Part shown: positions 26,392 through 34,180 of the stretch, piece by piece
Position numbering within the stretch: position 1 is the first letter of the stretch
How the letters are laid out: the number at the start of each line of letters is the position of its first letter
Source of the DNA: JBGRQA01 sp041725895
GTDB taxonomy: Bacteria > Bacteroidota > Bacteroidia > Bacteroidales > Marinifilaceae
Direction: 5' to 3'
NCBI GenBank assembly: GCA_041725895.1
Contig: JBGRQA010000002.1
Coordinates: 248,001 to 312,000 of the forward strand
Length of the DNA stretch: 64,000 bases
Translations under genes and position numbers: made by a program
Notes under the pieces: model-generated
The model's input: the letters and a program-made list of their open reading frames with translations, nothing else
Database searches by the model: none
Told to the model about the DNA's origin: nothing

Positions 26392-27570
26392 ATGCAGGAA
26401 GATATTATCGCCAACCTGAAAAAGCTGGATTTCCTGTCCGAACAGAAGGAAGAGATATTTGAGGCATTGTCGAATGTGGTTGCGGTGGAGCAGTTCCAAA
26501 GTGGCGAATTGGTCTTTTGTAAGGGTGACGCCGGTGGAGCTGTTTATATTATCCTTAAGGGGCAGGTACAGATACATGATGGAGGGCACATTTTTATAGA
26601 ACTGGGGCCTGGCAAATGTTTTGGAGAGTATTCAATTGTAGAAACCGAAACAAGATCGGCTTCAGCTACGGTGAAGGAACAAACGACTTTAATCAAATGT
26701 ACACAAGAGAATATTCGCGCTGTAGAACGTAAATTTCAGGTAAAGATTATCGATACGGTATTTTTTACCCTGCGCAATATCCGATCCAGAATGTTGGATA
26801 AGGATTTTCTTGAGGAAGAATTGACTCGTCAAAAGGCCAAAATTGAGGAGCAGCGAAAGGAGTTGGAACGACTCAATGCCACCAAGGATAAATTTTTCTC
26901 TATCATTGCTCATGATCTAAAGAATCCATTTGCCTCTCTTATTGGAGCCTCTGATCTTTTGGTGGATGACCTGGAAAAGATGAACCAGGAACAGGTTCGG
27001 ACATTTGTAGAGATCATTAATCAGTCTGCCCGCCAAGGTTTTCGTTTGCTTCAAAATTTATTGCAATGGGCCCGGATGCAAACGGGTCGGATCGCTTTCG
27101 AACCGAAACGAATTGATCTTTGGGATTTGGTGAATGAAGTGGTATTACTGTATACCAGCAGTGCTCAAAACAAGGGGATTGAAATATCGGCAGAGGTGGA
27201 TGAGGACTTGTGGATAGGTGCTGATGGAAACATGGTGAATACGGTGGTTCGTAATTTGGTGTCCAATGCGGTTAAATTTACCCCTCAGGGTGGTACCGTG
27301 AAGGTAGTTGCGCAAAAGCTAGATGAGGAAGTGGAAATATGGGTGTGCGATACAGGGGTAGGCATTCCCCCCGAAGATATCGATAAACTGTTTCGGATTG
27401 ATGTTCAGTATACCAAACCCGGAACCCAGGAAGAGGGGGGAACTGGTTTGGGATTAATTCTTTGCAAAGAATTTGTTGAGCGGCACAATGGGCGAATATG
27501 GGTGGAGAGTCAACCCGGAGTTGGTACCTATTTCAAATTTACCCTTCCCCTTCAGCAGCCATCAAGATAG
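26392..27570 (+). CDS. histidine kinase with N-terminal cyclic-nucleotide-binding domain
   Basis: Cytoplasmic sensor kinase, 392 residues from the ATG at 26392 (an in-frame ATG at 26353 would add 13). The amino half is a CAP-like cNMP-binding domain: GDAGGAVYIILKGQVQIH, then GECFGEYSIVETETRSASAT-like cassette (actual GKCFGEYSIV) with the Glu and Arg that contact a cyclic phosphate. A coiled coil (about 135-165) leads to the HisKA dimerisation domain with H174 in FFSIIAHDLKNPF, then HATPase motifs N (NLVSNAVKFTPQGG), G1 (DTGVGIPPED) and G2 (GGTGLGLIL). No receiver or partner regulator is adjacent, so its target is unknown; the next two-component pair has its own kinase. Confidence 0.92.
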   Translation: MQEDIIANLKKLDFLSEQKEEIFEALSNVVAVEQFQSGELVFCKGDAGGAVYIILKGQVQIHDGGHIFIELGPGKCFGEYSIVETETRSASATVKEQTTLIKCTQENIRAVERKFQVKIIDTVFFTLRNIRSRMLDKDFLEEELTRQKAKIEEQRKELERLNATKDKFFSIIAHDLKNPFASLIGASDLLVDDLEKMNQEQVRTFVEIINQSARQGFRLLQNLLQWARMQTGRIAFEPKRIDLWDLVNEVVLLYTSSAQNKGIEISAEVDEDLWIGADGNMVNTVVRNLVSNAVKFTPQGGTVKVVAQKLDEEVEIWVCDTGVGIPPEDIDKLFRIDVQYTKPGTQEEGGTGLGLILCKEFVERHNGRIWVESQPGVGTYFKFTLPLQQPSR

Positions 27571-27746
27571 ATTTGTAGCTCTGGTAACACGGTTTCCCCT
27601 GTGAGGATTTGTCCAAAAAGAATTATCTTTAAGCTATTGTAGCTGCACTATGGATAATGGGTATCTTATTTCTGTAGAATTTTTCAATGATCTGAATTGT
27701 CTATAGTTGTAGGAATTAAGCTTTGCTATCTATTGAATTTTGAATT

Positions 27747-30149
27747 ATGATGAGGTGTTTTCGTGTTGTTCTGTTGTTGATTTTCCTGTTTCATTCGATG
27801 CTTTCATTTGCTTCTGCCAGAAAGCGAATTCTAGTTCTACACTCTTACCATCAAGGATTGCAATGGACCGATAATGTGAACAAAGGAATTCAGGAAGTTC
27901 TGGAAAGTTTGGTGCAGGTTCCGGAGATTGATTACGAATACCTTGATACCAAGCGAAACCCCACCGAAGAATACCTTCAAAAGTTAATTGAACTTTACGA
28001 TACCAAGCTAGATAAAAGACAATACAATGCGATTATCGTTTCGGATAACAACGCACTTGCTTTTGTAAGGAATCACCGAAAGGAATATTTTCAGGATATA
28101 CCTGTTGTTTTTTGTGGGGTCAATCATTTTCGCCCGGAGATGATCAAAGGGATGAAAGCCGTCACTGGAGTAGCGGAAGCTGTCGATCTGCAGGGAACGG
28201 TTGAGATGATTCACCAAACTCAGCCGAATATTAAATCCCTTGTGGTTGTGAATGATGATAAAACCACAACGGCTCTCTTGAACAAACAACTGATTGCCCA
28301 AGTGGAACAGAATTTCAAGGGGCAATTGGATTTTCACTACTACGAAGATCTGTTTTTGGAGGATTTGGTATCCAATGTTGAAAAGATAAGGGGAGATACC
28401 GCAATTCTTCTGCTAACCTTTAATAAGGATAAATCCGGAAAGTTTGTTTCCTTCCAGGAAAATATAGATCTGTTGGTTCCACGCAGTAAAGTGCCTGTTT
28501 TCATTGCCTGGGATTTTCATATGGCAGAAGGTGTAGTTGGAGGAAAAGTGGTTAGTGGCCGATTGCATGGAAAAGCGGCTGCTGGCATGGTGGTAAAGAT
28601 CTTACAGGGAGTTCAGGCCGATTCCATTCCTCTGATGACCGAACCTCTGGATTACTATCTGATGAATTATCAAGAGCTGCAACGGTTCGGGATTGATGAG
28701 AAGAAGCTGCCTCCACATACCATTTTGGTGAATGCACCTCGTTCCTTTTATTCCGAAAACAAGAAATGGATACAGTTGATATTCTCGATTCTTGCTGTGG
28801 CTGGGGGTATCATTATTATTCTTTCCCGGGCTATTATCAGGCGCATGCATGCCGAAGAAGCTCTTCTGGTGGAGCAGAATCATTTGGAGGAATCGGTGAA
28901 GCATGAGCAATTGATGGGAAAGGTGGCCCGTTTGCTTAATTCAACCAACGATTTTAAGAATGTATTGGATGAGGTGTTGACTTTGATGACTGAGGAATTG
29001 AACGTAGCTAAGATCAGTTTGTTCAGCTTTTCGGATCAGGAGGAGACGGGCATCAAGATTCGCAGCCGAATTTCCGTAAAGGGGCAGGATATTAAGGATG
29101 TCAACGAGCTGTATTTCTCCCAGATAGCTAGTGTGGTTGATCGAATCAAAAACAATCAAAGCCTGGTTTCGTCCGATTTAAGTGGATTGTCCGATCAGGA
29201 AAGAGAGTACTATCATAACCGGAATATTAAAGCGATAGTGGCCCTGCCGGTGCGGGTTGAAAATCGAATTATGGGTTTGATGGGGTTTGCCCAGAATGAC
29301 GAATACAAATGGTCTCGAGACGAAATCAACATTTTTCGAACCACAGTGAATATGCTGGCCAATGCCTGGGAGCGGAATGCTTTGACCGATGCACGTTTGG
29401 ATGCCGAACAGAAAAATGTGGAGGCTTTGCGTATGCTGGAGGAGTCCTCTCGTTTGGCTTCAATCGGGGTAATGGCTGCCGGAATTACTCATGAAATAAA
29501 CCAGCCCCTGAATGCGATTAAAATTACGGCAGATAGTGTTTTGTTCTGGCAGAAGCGCAATCCGGATGTTTTGCCGGAAATGTTCACCCGTAAGATTAAA
29601 ACCATTTCCGAGGGGACGGCCCGAATCGATAGTATTATCAAGCATATGCGCACTTTTTGGGAAAATCCCCAAACCAACTCGGGCGAAAAAGTAGAGATGG
29701 TAGACGGGGTGCGCAGAGCACTCTCCCTGGTGAAAAGACAGGTGTTTGATCATAGTATTGAATTGATTGAGGATCTACCCGATTCGGAGATTGTTGTGGA
29801 AGCCAACTACATGCAGTTTGAACAAATTGTAATAAACTTGCTGGTGAATGCCATCCATTCCCTTGATCAGGTAAAGAAGGACAAGAAAATCATCCGTTTA
29901 GAAGTGTTTCAAAAGGGACAGAAGGGAATTCTAAAAATTCATGATAATGGAACGGGTATCCCGGAACAGTTGGGTGATAAAATTTACGATCCGTTTTTTT
30001 CCACGAAACGACCCGGGGATGGAACCGGTCTGGGAATGGCAATTGTGAAATCATTTATGGATCGATTCCATGCACAAATCCAAAATTATAATAATAGGGA
30101 AGGTGGGGCCAGTTTTGTACTGGAGTTCAATTGTTGCTCCAATGTATAA
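27747..30149 (+). CDS. sensor histidine kinase with ABC substrate-binding-type sensor domain
   Basis: 800 residues. A signal-like segment (residues 1-24) is followed by a periplasmic domain of about 310 residues of the ABC_sub_bind type (RILVLHSYHQGLQWTDNVNKG... is its typical start), one membrane helix (about 341-363), a GAF domain (about 395-540), and a kinase core with H582 in MAAGITHEINQPLNAIK, the NtrB/DctB-like H box, and HATPase motifs NLLVNAIHS, DNGTGIPEQ and GTGLGMAI. The partner sigma-54 activator begins 53 bp later. The lactate block follows, so the periplasmic domain may sense lactate or a related carboxylate; this is inference from context. Confidence 0.93.
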   Translation: MMRCFRVVLLLIFLFHSMLSFASARKRILVLHSYHQGLQWTDNVNKGIQEVLESLVQVPEIDYEYLDTKRNPTEEYLQKLIELYDTKLDKRQYNAIIVSDNNALAFVRNHRKEYFQDIPVVFCGVNHFRPEMIKGMKAVTGVAEAVDLQGTVEMIHQTQPNIKSLVVVNDDKTTTALLNKQLIAQVEQNFKGQLDFHYYEDLFLEDLVSNVEKIRGDTAILLLTFNKDKSGKFVSFQENIDLLVPRSKVPVFIAWDFHMAEGVVGGKVVSGRLHGKAAAGMVVKILQGVQADSIPLMTEPLDYYLMNYQELQRFGIDEKKLPPHTILVNAPRSFYSENKKWIQLIFSILAVAGGIIIILSRAIIRRMHAEEALLVEQNHLEESVKHEQLMGKVARLLNSTNDFKNVLDEVLTLMTEELNVAKISLFSFSDQEETGIKIRSRISVKGQDIKDVNELYFSQIASVVDRIKNNQSLVSSDLSGLSDQEREYYHNRNIKAIVALPVRVENRIMGLMGFAQNDEYKWSRDEINIFRTTVNMLANAWERNALTDARLDAEQKNVEALRMLEESSRLASIGVMAAGITHEINQPLNAIKITADSVLFWQKRNPDVLPEMFTRKIKTISEGTARIDSIIKHMRTFWENPQTNSGEKVEMVDGVRRALSLVKRQVFDHSIELIEDLPDSEIVVEANYMQFEQIVINLLVNAIHSLDQVKKDKKIIRLEVFQKGQKGILKIHDNGTGIPEQLGDKIYDPFFSTKRPGDGTGLGMAIVKSFMDRFHAQIQNYNNREGGASFVLEFNCCSNV

Positions 30150-30202
30150 AGACCTTATAAAAATAAGATTCAGGTAAACAACAACAAAAGGAGGCTTAGA
30201 GA

Positions 30203-31648
30203 ATGAAGATTTTGATCGTTGATGATGACCGCTCGAGTGGACAAGCAGTAGCAGAGTTTATAGAGGAACAGCTGGAGCATGAAACCTTCCTTTGCCATAA
30301 CGGAGAGGAGGCGATTGCCAAGGTTAAGGAGGAAAACATTGAAATGGTGATCTCTGACATGCGTATGCCTGGAATTTCCGGAATTGATCTTCTGCGAAAG
30401 GTGAAGAGCCTGACCGGGGGTGATAATATCGAGGTTATTATTATGACTGGATTTGGCGATATGGAAAGCTCTATCCAGGCATTGCGGGGAGGTGCATACG
30501 ATTATTTGCTTAAGCCTGTAAATATTGAAGAGTTGGCTATTCTAATTGAGAGAGTTGCGGAGCGAAACAATCTGAAGGCAGAAAATCAATTTCTAAAAGA
30601 GGATCTGGATAGAAAAGTAGCGACAGTAAAAAAGGAGGCAACAGAGCGGATCAATTATTACGAAACAACCATAAGAGAGATAACCAGTGTTGGAAAAGTG
30701 GGGGTGTTTTCTGATGCCATGCGAAATGTGGTTCGGATGGCCGAACGCTTTCACGAAGACCGTACGGTTCCCGTATTGATTGAAGGGGAGACCGGAACCG
30801 GGAAGGAGGTATTGGCTCGCTTGGTGCATTTCGGAAGGGAAGCAGAGGTTAACTCTCCTTTTATCTCCATAAATTGTTCAGCTATATCCCCCCAATTGTT
30901 CGAAAGTGAATTGTTTGGGTATGAAGAAGGGGCTTTTACGGGTGCCCGTAAGGAGGGGAAGCCCGGAAAACTGGAGCTGGCTCAGGGTGGAACTTTGTTT
31001 TTGGATGAGATTGGAGAAATGCCCCTTGATATGCAACCCAAATTGTTGAGAGTGCTTCAGCAGAAGGAAATGTACAGGGTTGGGGGTAGTAAAAAAATAG
31101 ATCTGGATGTTCGTGTGATTTTTGCCACCAACCGGAATTTAAAGGAAATGGTGGCCCAGAAAACCTTCCGTAGTGATCTTTACTACCGATTGAATACAGG
31201 ACGTTTGTATATACCTCCTCTTCGGGAAAGGAAGGAAGCCATTCTGTCTTTTTCCCAAATATTTTTGGATCAGTATGCAAAAAAACGAAATCGGAAATTC
31301 AGATTCCTGAGCCATGAGGCTAAGGAAGTGCTGCAAGCTTACGAATGGCCCGGAAATATCCGGGAATTAAAGAATACCATTGAACGGGCTACTTTGCTAT
31401 ACAATGATATTGAATTGCGCCCGGAGCACATAAAGTTTTTGCATTCAGATGAGGGGGAAGTGGAGAGTGGAGAGAAGCCCATTCAATTGGGAACGATAGT
31501 ACTACCCCCCAATGAACTTCCCCTGGAACAGTTGGAATTGGAAATTGTCCGTAAAGCACTAAAGAAGTTTGATCAGAATAAAACCAAAACGGCCGAATAT
31601 TTGGGAATTACCCGTAGTGCCTTACGAAGTAGGATGAATAAATTGTAA
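30203..31648 (+). CDS. sigma-54-dependent response regulator (NtrC family)
   Basis: 481 residues: receiver domain with phosphoacceptor D52 in VISDMRMPG and acidic pocket VDDD; AAA+ ATPase with Walker A GETGTGKEVLA, the sigma-54-contacting loop GAFTGA, Walker B LFLDEIGEMP; and a Fis-type DNA-binding helix-turn-helix at the very C terminus (TKTAEYLGITRSALRSRMNKL region). A GGAGG lies upstream of the start. It will activate sigma-54 promoters when phosphorylated by the kinase encoded just before it. Two strongly similar sigma-54-like elements and matching upstream sites lie before the neighbouring lutC-like genes, its most likely targets. Confidence 0.95.
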   Translation: MKILIVDDDRSSGQAVAEFIEEQLEHETFLCHNGEEAIAKVKEENIEMVISDMRMPGISGIDLLRKVKSLTGGDNIEVIIMTGFGDMESSIQALRGGAYDYLLKPVNIEELAILIERVAERNNLKAENQFLKEDLDRKVATVKKEATERINYYETTIREITSVGKVGVFSDAMRNVVRMAERFHEDRTVPVLIEGETGTGKEVLARLVHFGREAEVNSPFISINCSAISPQLFESELFGYEEGAFTGARKEGKPGKLELAQGGTLFLDEIGEMPLDMQPKLLRVLQQKEMYRVGGSKKIDLDVRVIFATNRNLKEMVAQKTFRSDLYYRLNTGRLYIPPLRERKEAILSFSQIFLDQYAKKRNRKFRFLSHEAKEVLQAYEWPGNIRELKNTIERATLLYNDIELRPEHIKFLHSDEGEVESGEKPIQLGTIVLPPNELPLEQLELEIVRKALKKFDQNKTKTAEYLGITRSALRSRMNKL

Positions 31649-31740
31649 GTTCCTTTATAAATTATGTTCCTAATCTGTGGAAAAGTTGGACAAATGAGGA
31701 TTTTTTCTACAGGTTCCTTTTTGTTTGCCTTTTGGGTGCC

Positions 31741-31754
31741 GAATTGAACAAATG
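31741..31754. promoter_or_regulatory. candidate upstream activator site before the first lutC-like gene
   Basis: GAATTGAACAAATG; its reverse complement contains TTGTTCAATTC, identical over 11 bases to the palindromic site upstream of the second lutC-like gene. It lies about 170 bp before the sigma-54-like element's transcript start, a usual distance for an enhancer-binding protein. Binding by the neighbouring NtrC-type regulator is inferred. Confidence 0.45.
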
Positions 31755-31898
31755 TATAGAATTGAATACCTTAAAGAAAGTGTTGGTCAATTTGGAACAG
31801 TTGTGTTGATTTTTATGTTGGTACTGGGTGATTCGTATTTTGCTAATTCTCAGCAGGTTGTTTTATTTATGATTTTATAACAATTCTCATAGGTATTT

Positions 31899-31913
31899 TG
31901 GCATTTATTTTGG
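31899..31913 (+). promoter_or_regulatory. candidate sigma-54 promoter of the first lutC-like gene
   Basis: TGGCATTTATTTTGG: GG, ten bases, GG. It fits the minus-24 half (TGGCA) of the sigma-54 consensus and has TTGG where TTGC is usual at minus-12. It shares 12 of 15 bases with the element at 33621. A transcript would start near 31925, 25 bp before the start codon. Confidence 0.55.
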
Positions 31914-31949
31914 AATGTATTTCGTAAATTAAAGTAAATACATTCGGCT

Positions 31950-32468
31950 ATGGAAATAAAGATCAAATCAAAAGTTAAAGCATCATCATCTACCATCTCT
32001 CGTGACAAATTAGTTGCTCAGTTTATTCAAAAATCAGAATTGGTTGAAACCGAAACATTGAAAGTGGATCTGAAATTGTTTCAGGAAGCTGCCAACCAGG
32101 ATAATGTGAATTTTGAATTCATGAAGCTCGATAGTTTTCGATTAAAAAAGGAGTGTTTACAGATTAATAATGCAAAAAATGCACTGGTAGAAGCTGAGTA
32201 CGGAATTGCGGAGAATGGATGTGTTGTTTTTGATTCTCACGATCAGGAATTATTTCTCACTATATGTTTGGCCGAAACTCTTCAGGTTGTTCTTCCTGCA
32301 AGTAAAATTCTTCAGACTGTTCAGGATTTGGAGTTAATCAAAAATGCTGATTATAATGAATTGCAGGAAACCAATAAATTTGTAAACGCATCATCCCGAA
32401 AAGCAGATATCGATCGGTTCGGACCTAAGAACAAGCGAACTTTAGTATATGTTATAGAGGATTTGTAA
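31950..32468 (+). CDS. LUD-domain protein, divergent LutC paralogue
   Basis: 172 residues of the LutC/YkgG (LUD) family, associated with L-lactate oxidation. It aligns end to end with the protein at 33667: KNALVEAEYGIAENGCVVFDS matches AAALVEVDFGIAETGSVVADS and VNASSRKADIDR matches ITGASRTADIER. It then lacks the seven or so residues of the conserved VLTVGVHGP stretch, reading directly into FGPKNKR. That motif is the family's strongest signature, so this copy may have lost the usual activity or become regulatory. It has its own candidate sigma-54 promoter and terminator, separated by 1.2 kb from the main operon. Confidence 0.85.
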   Translation: MEIKIKSKVKASSSTISRDKLVAQFIQKSELVETETLKVDLKLFQEAANQDNVNFEFMKLDSFRLKKECLQINNAKNALVEAEYGIAENGCVVFDSHDQELFLTICLAETLQVVLPASKILQTVQDLELIKNADYNELQETNKFVNASSRKADIDRFGPKNKRTLVYVIEDL

Positions 32469-32497
32469 GAAGATTCCCCCCAAGAATTTATTTAAAG

Positions 32498-32525
32498 GCC
32501 TTCAGTTTATTGAAGGCTTTTTTTC
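32498..32525 (+). terminator. intrinsic terminator after the first lutC-like gene
   Basis: Perfect 7-bp stem GCCTTCA (32498-32504), loop GTTTAT, TGAAGGC (32511-32517), then seven T. Confidence 0.85.
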
Positions 32526-33456
32526 GTTTTGAGGGATTTGCTGATAAGCGAAGTTCGAATATTAAGGATCAAGTGGAAAAATTGCCAAGAAAATGGGAGC
32601 ATTTACAATTTTTGATTTGTTGTTTTCACTCTGCCAAGTAGGGGATTTGGTAAGCCTTTAATTAATGTAGTCCAGGGAAACGCCCTGGGTGTATGTGGGT
32701 ATGTAGATAGCGACGGCACACACACACAATTGATTGATGAGTTCTGTATGTTCCGTAGCAACTGAATGTGGCGATTTGAATTGCACCGATCAAATTCTTC
32801 TTACAAATTAATTTCTTTTTTATCGAATTCCGGTTACTAAAGAGATTGCCCGTTTTTTCAAAAATAGCATAAACACTAGCCCCGAAGCAGGTTTGACCCT
32901 CCCCTTGAGGTTTTTTTGATCCAATCAGTAAATTTTTACTTCCAATTGGTCTTATTAGGCTTCCCCTGAGTAATTTTTCTGACTTCATCTTGAAAATTTA
33001 TCCGATTATTGGAAAAAAGAACCAGCCTCCGGGTTGTTTTTTGTATCCAATCAGTGATTTTATTGTTCCATTTTCACTGTGCCCCTTCCACTACTGGTTT
33101 TTCTGATTCAATCGGTATCAATCTCCCGATCCTTGGATCTAAGTTTCATTCCCCTGAGCAATATTCCTCAATAGAGTCTGGTGTTTTAAACAGGGCGGAA
33201 TCTCGGTACTTCACCGGAGTTGCTACGCAAAAATTTTGATGTCTGTGACAGGATCCATTAGACCTGAATTATCGGTGCAGTATTGCGAAACAATTTATAA
33301 CAGTTAATATCAAAAAACAATAGGGAAAGGATATTGGGAACTCAATTTCGGAGGGAAAATGAGGATTTCCTTTTCTTCTTCAGATGGGGGAATTTTAATG
33401 TGCTTTGTGATTCAATTTGTGTGTTTTTACCCATAAAATACTATGCAAAAACGCTC
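32526..33456. other. long gene-free region inside the lactate block
   Basis: About 930 bases without a credible gene. Two reading frames (minus strand 32662-32988, plus strand 33009-33239) have no recognisable content, overlap the degenerate repeats described separately and were rejected. The stretch also has a CA dinucleotide run (32716-32728). It may be a decayed gene or a regulatory spacer. Confidence 0.5.
32890..33180. repeat. degenerate tandem repeat, period about 62 bp
   Basis: Five poorly conserved units begin near 32890, 32950, 33013, 33078 and 33137. Each has a C-rich start (CCCCTTGAGG, TCCCCTGAGT, CCTCCGGGTT, CCTTCCACTA, TCCCCTGAGC), a T run, then in three units a GATCCAATCAGT-like core (32918, 33043, 33103) and in several a TCC...TTGG end. 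The regular 60-65 bp spacing is what suggests common origin. Hand alignment only. Confidence 0.45.
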
Positions 33457-33504
33457 AATTGTTCAATCCTGCTCAGTGGTCCGGGCTGAATTGTTCAATT
33501 CTGC
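33457..33504. promoter_or_regulatory. pair of candidate activator sites before the lut operon
   Basis: Two direct copies, AATTGTTCAATCCTGC (33457-33472) and AATTGTTCAATTCTGC (33489-33504), differ at one base and start 32 bp apart, about three helical turns. The second lies in a 6-bp-arm inverted repeat, GAATTG-TT-CAATTC (33488-33501). They are 145-190 bp upstream of the predicted sigma-54 transcript start, as expected for cooperative binding of an NtrC-type activator. Confidence 0.6.
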
Positions 33505-33620
33505 ACACTAGTGTAACTGTCTTCTTCTAAGAAAATTACCTCTCGGAAATCACTGCAAACGATTGAAATTCAATGATGAACTATTTTGATTGATTCTATA
33601 TAGTTTGATGCTGATTTTTC

Positions 33621-33635
33621 TGGCATTCCTATTGG
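33621..33635 (+). promoter_or_regulatory. candidate sigma-54 promoter of the lut operon
   Basis: TGGCATTCCTATTGG, with GG-N10-GG spacing; 12 of 15 bases match the element before the other lutC-like gene although the surrounding DNA is unrelated. Transcript start would be near 33647, about 20 bp before the start codon. Confidence 0.58.
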
Positions 33636-33666
33636 TTTAAAGGGGACCAGAAAAATCGTGATAACT

Positions 33667-34170
33667 ATGAATATGACCCAAAAAACTATTGTTGACAAAC
33701 AGGTTCTGGAGCAGTTTCTGGAGAAATCGGAGGCTGTGGGGAACGAGAATATTCTGCTATCTGCAGAAGCATTTCAAAAAACAATTCAGGAGATGTCTTT
33801 TGAATACATCGACCTGCCCGCTTTTCAAATTACGAAAGATGTTAAGGCGGGAGAGAAAGGAATCGCTGCAGCCTTGGTAGAGGTTGATTTTGGAATTGCT
33901 GAAACCGGATCGGTGGTTGCCGATAGCAAGAATGAGAACAAACGCCTGGCTACTTGTTTGGCTGAGAAACTGGTTGTAATGCTTCCTCTTTCCAAGGTGG
34001 TACCTCAACTTCATCATGTTGCCGCCTTTATGGAGGAGCGGACGGCTTCCGACGGAGGCTATGTTGCATTTATAACCGGAGCAAGTCGTACGGCTGATAT
34101 TGAGCGTGTACTTACGGTTGGTGTTCATGGACCGAAAGAAATGGTTGTGTATATAGTAAACGATTTATAG
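33667..34170 (+). CDS. LUD-domain protein, LutC-like lactate utilisation protein
   Basis: 167 residues from ATG 33667 (an in-frame GTG three codons earlier is possible). LutC/YkgG family, one of three components needed for L-lactate oxidation to pyruvate in LutABC systems. The family signatures are intact: VEVDFGIAETGSVVADS in the middle and ITGASRTADIERVLTVGVHGPKE near the end. The LutB-LutA fusion gene starts 10 bp after its stop, preceded by a GGAG, so the two are one operon. A candidate sigma-54 promoter and upstream sites precede it. Confidence 0.92.
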   Translation: MNMTQKTIVDKQVLEQFLEKSEAVGNENILLSAEAFQKTIQEMSFEYIDLPAFQITKDVKAGEKGIAAALVEVDFGIAETGSVVADSKNENKRLATCLAEKLVVMLPLSKVVPQLHHVAAFMEERTASDGGYVAFITGASRTADIERVLTVGVHGPKEMVVYIVNDL

Positions 34171-34180
34171 GAGAGATACA

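Noticed and set aside
32662..32988. Minus-strand 108-codon frame in the lactate gap
   Set aside because: Overlaps the degenerate 62-bp repeats and a CA run; composition and lack of any conserved motif do not support a gene, though a decayed repeat gene remains possible.
33009..33239. Plus-strand 76-codon frame in the same gap
   Set aside because: Overlaps the same repeats, no start context and no motif.
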